A DNA stretch of 13,777 bases from Methanobacteriota archaeon (GTDB lineage Archaea > Thermoplasmatota > Thermoplasmata > Methanomassiliicoccales > Methanomethylophilaceae). The notes under the pieces are model-generated. The model saw only the letters and a program-made list of their open reading frames with translations. It did not search any database and was not told where the DNA came from. The translations under genes and the position numbers were made by a program. Location: contig JAAYAP010000063.1 of assembly GCA_012719315.1 (NCBI GenBank), forward strand, positions 1 through 13,777, in the 5' to 3' direction. Shown one piece after another: positions 12,109-13,777 of this stretch (position 1 is its first letter; the number at the start of each line of letters is the position of its first letter).

Positions 12109-13194
12109 ATGACGAGATCCAACGCTTTGGGTGGGATCGCAGCGGATCCGGATCGCGAGTCGATCAGAGCAGTCCATACCAGGGGCGTGCTGTACACGCT
12201 CATCATCGCGACGGCGTTGCTGCTGCTCGCGGGCTATTCCGTCACCATCAGCTCCACCAACATCACTCCCCTGCAGGTCTACCAGACGTTCCTGAACCAG
12301 ATCGTCCCGGAGTGGTTCGACGTACCCTCCAAGACGCAGGCGATCGTCATGCGGGTCTATGCGCCGCGCGTGCTGATGGCGGTTTTCGTGGGCGGCATCT
12401 TCTCGATCGGCGGCTGCATCACTCAGACGATACTGAAGAACCCGTTGGCCACGCCGTACACGCTCGGGGTCTCGTCCAGCGCCGCCTTCGGAGCCGGCAT
12501 GTCGATCATCGTGGGCATCACCGCCGTATCCGGGATCTACGGCACGATCGTCAACGCGTTCCTCTTCTCTCTGATACCCGCGGCGATAATCCTGACGGTC
12601 TCGTCCAGGAGGAGCATGTCGGCGGTCACGATGATCCTCATCGGCGTATCGCTGTCGTATCTCTTCAGTGCCGCCAACACGATCATGCAGTACTTCGGCG
12701 ACGCGGACGCCGTCAAGGCGGTGGTCTTCTGGGCGGTCGGCGACCTCAACGGTGCGATGATCCGACAGGTTCCTTTCGTGATCGTCACGATGGTCCTCAC
12801 GCTGATCGCGGCGAGGTTCCTTGCCAGGGACATCGACATCATGCGCATGGGCGACGACACGGCCACGGCTCTCGGCGTGAACACGGGAAGGGTGAGGATG
12901 GCCTCGATCATCCTCGCATGCTTCTCCACGGCCGTCGCCGTCAGTTTCGTGGGGGCGATCGGTTTCATCTGCCTGCTGGCTCCGCAGATCTCCAGGATCT
13001 TCGTCGGCGGCAACATGCGTCATCTGCTCCCTGCGTCGATGGTCACGGGGGCGCTGATCCTGGTCGTGGCCGATATCATCGCCAAGGATCTGATGAACCC
13101 GATCATGCTGCCGGTCGGGGCCATAACCGCTTTGATCGGCGCGCCCATCCTGATCTATCTGCTGATACGCAACAGCAACAGGGCTTTCAGCTGA
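12109..13194 (+). CDS. ABC transporter permease, FecCD/BtuC family
   Basis: The 361-residue protein is a polytopic membrane protein with about nine or ten hydrophobic segments after a short cytoplasmic N-terminus. Family hallmarks are RVYAPRVLMA (about 82-91), NPLATPYTLGVSSSAAFG (about 111-128), the ALGVN coupling-helix region, and GFICLLAPQISR-like sequence near the C-terminal third. It forms the channel for an iron-complex, haem or corrinoid importer with the upstream binding protein and the divergently encoded ATPase. I choose ATG 12109 because GGAG lies 7 nt upstream; ATG 12103 is in frame but only 1 nt from GGAG. The gene follows the binding protein by 57 nt, with a strong hairpin in the gap. 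It converges with the ZIP gene, 27 bp between stops. Confidence 0.93.
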   Translation: MTRSNALGGIAADPDRESIRAVHTRGVLYTLIIATALLLLAGYSVTISSTNITPLQVYQTFLNQIVPEWFDVPSKTQAIVMRVYAPRVLMAVFVGGIFSIGGCITQTILKNPLATPYTLGVSSSAAFGAGMSIIVGITAVSGIYGTIVNAFLFSLIPAAIILTVSSRRSMSAVTMILIGVSLSYLFSAANTIMQYFGDADAVKAVVFWAVGDLNGAMIRQVPFVIVTMVLTLIAARFLARDIDIMRMGDDTATALGVNTGRVRMASIILACFSTAVAVSFVGAIGFICLLAPQISRIFVGGNMRHLLPASMVTGALILVVADIIAKDLMNPIMLPVGAITALIGAPILIYLLIRNSNRAFS

Positions 13195-13221
13195 TGTTGC
13201 CGACGCGGGTCCGGACGCGGT

Positions 13222-13777
13222 TCAGTGCAGATGCCCGCCGAACATGGCGGTGACGGCGACCACGGCGACCACCGTGACGATGCCCAGGAGGAGCAAGCCG
13301 AGCGAGCCCAGCCTGTACTCCTCCCTGTGGAATGACTCCGGCACCATGTTGCACAGGGTCACGAACACGAATATCCCGGCGGACAACGCGAGGGCGATGC
13401 CCGTCCACTGCACGCCGACCCCGCCCAGGACCAGGTAGGACACGACGGCGGCGACCGGCGAGATCAGACAGAACGCCAGGAGGTACTTCCAGGCGCTCTG
13501 CCTGCGGCTGGACATCAGGAACGTGGACGACAGCGAGAACACGACCACGACCTTGTGGATGCACAGGGCGATCAGCACGGTCACGCCGACCTCGGTGCCG
13601 ATGATGAAGGCCGATGCGAGCGCCAAACCGTCGAAACAGGCGTGTATGGCCAGGCCCACGAAGGCTGAAATTGAGGTTATGTCGTGGGAATGGTGATCGA
13701 TGCACGAGTTGCAGGAGCATTCCGGCTGATAGAAGTACTTGAGGAGCACGTCGAAGATGAACACGGCCAGGAAACCG
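13222..13777 (-). CDS. ZIP-family metal transporter (ZIP9-like), 5' end cut off
   Basis: The frame is open to the window edge, and about 184 C-terminal codons are visible; the first three membrane helices are presumably beyond 13777. An in-frame GTG at 13764 lies inside a hydrophobic segment and is unlikely to be the start. The visible part begins with the end of a helix, then a loop rich in Cys and His (CSCNSCIDHHSHD) likely to bind metal. Next are HACFDGLALASAF and IALCIHKVVVVFSL, matching helices IV and V of the ZIP9-like branch (HxxxDGxAL and LHK), then three more helices and an MVPESFH motif. ZIP proteins move zinc, iron or manganese into the cytoplasm; the metal is not known here. The usual Pro after HK is replaced by Val. 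It converges with the ABC permease gene. Confidence 0.85.
   Translation of the reverse strand, partial: GFLAVFIFDVLLKYFYQPECSCNSCIDHHSHDITSISAFVGLAIHACFDGLALASAFIIGTEVGVTVLIALCIHKVVVVFSLSSTFLMSSRRQSAWKYLLAFCLISPVAAVVSYLVLGGVGVQWTGIALALSAGIFVFVTLCNMVPESFHREEYRLGSLGLLLLGIVTVVAVVAVTAMFGGHLH

Noticed and set aside
1..13777. CRISPR arrays, insertion sequences, prophage, integrase or attachment sites
   Set aside because: No regularly spaced repeats, transposase or recombinase motifs were seen, and the tRNA genes show no duplicated 3' ends.

Overview
The window looks like GC-rich euryarchaeal chromosome. Several upstream regions carry TATA boxes about 25 nt before a tRNA 5' end or a start codon. 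Shine-Dalgarno sequences are used inside operons. The tRNA-Glu gene has no encoded CCA, and the proteins are archaeal in type (short homoserine dehydrogenase with a separate ACT-domain regulator, ChlI/ChlD chelatase subunits, ammonia-type NAD synthetase). A methanogen-like thermoplasmatote such as a member of the Methanomassiliicoccales would fit, chiefly because of the dockerin-bearing binding protein and the ChlI/ChlD pair, but no methanogenesis gene is present and this placement is inference.

Layout. Bases 1-4075 (minus strand) form one tight operon read right to left: stand-alone ACT regulator, homoserine dehydrogenase, citramalate synthase, a UPF0237 ACT protein and a UPF0210/PFL-family protein cut by the window edge. 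Gaps are -1 to 6 nt, and one TATA box lies upstream. The operon holds entry enzymes for both routes to 2-oxobutyrate (via homoserine/threonine and via citramalate), so it serves threonine/isoleucine supply. Bases 4130-4690 have no convincing protein gene, but contain a good plus-strand TATA box followed by an 11-codon ORF and strong RNA-like stems. A tRNA-Ser(GGA) lies on the minus strand at 4697-4783.

Bases 4959-7825 (plus) encode overlapping ChlI and ChlD chelatase AAA+ subunits. The large metal-inserting subunit (CobN/ChlH type) is not in the window. Bases 7826-8572 (minus) encode a nitrilase-fold protein that has lost two of the three catalytic residues. It diverges from an NAD synthetase gene (8687-9484, plus). 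A tRNA-Glu(CTC) follows at 9604-9676.

Bases 9791-13194 carry an iron/corrinoid-type ABC importer in two divergent units: the ATPase on the minus strand, and a membrane-anchored binding protein plus a FecCD/BtuC-type permease on the plus strand. The binding protein has an N-terminal dockerin-like pair of calcium loops. A perfect 10-bp GC hairpin separates the binding protein and permease genes. The window ends inside a ZIP9-like metal transporter gene (minus).

Regulation. In four genes the distance from TATA centre to the chosen start codon is about 24-26 nt, which suggests leaderless transcripts. Metal uptake (ABC importer, ZIP) and metal-chelatase subunits lie together, suggesting a metal/tetrapyrrole theme, but the cofactor made or imported cannot be fixed from this sequence. 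I see no CRISPR array, insertion sequence, prophage or integrase.
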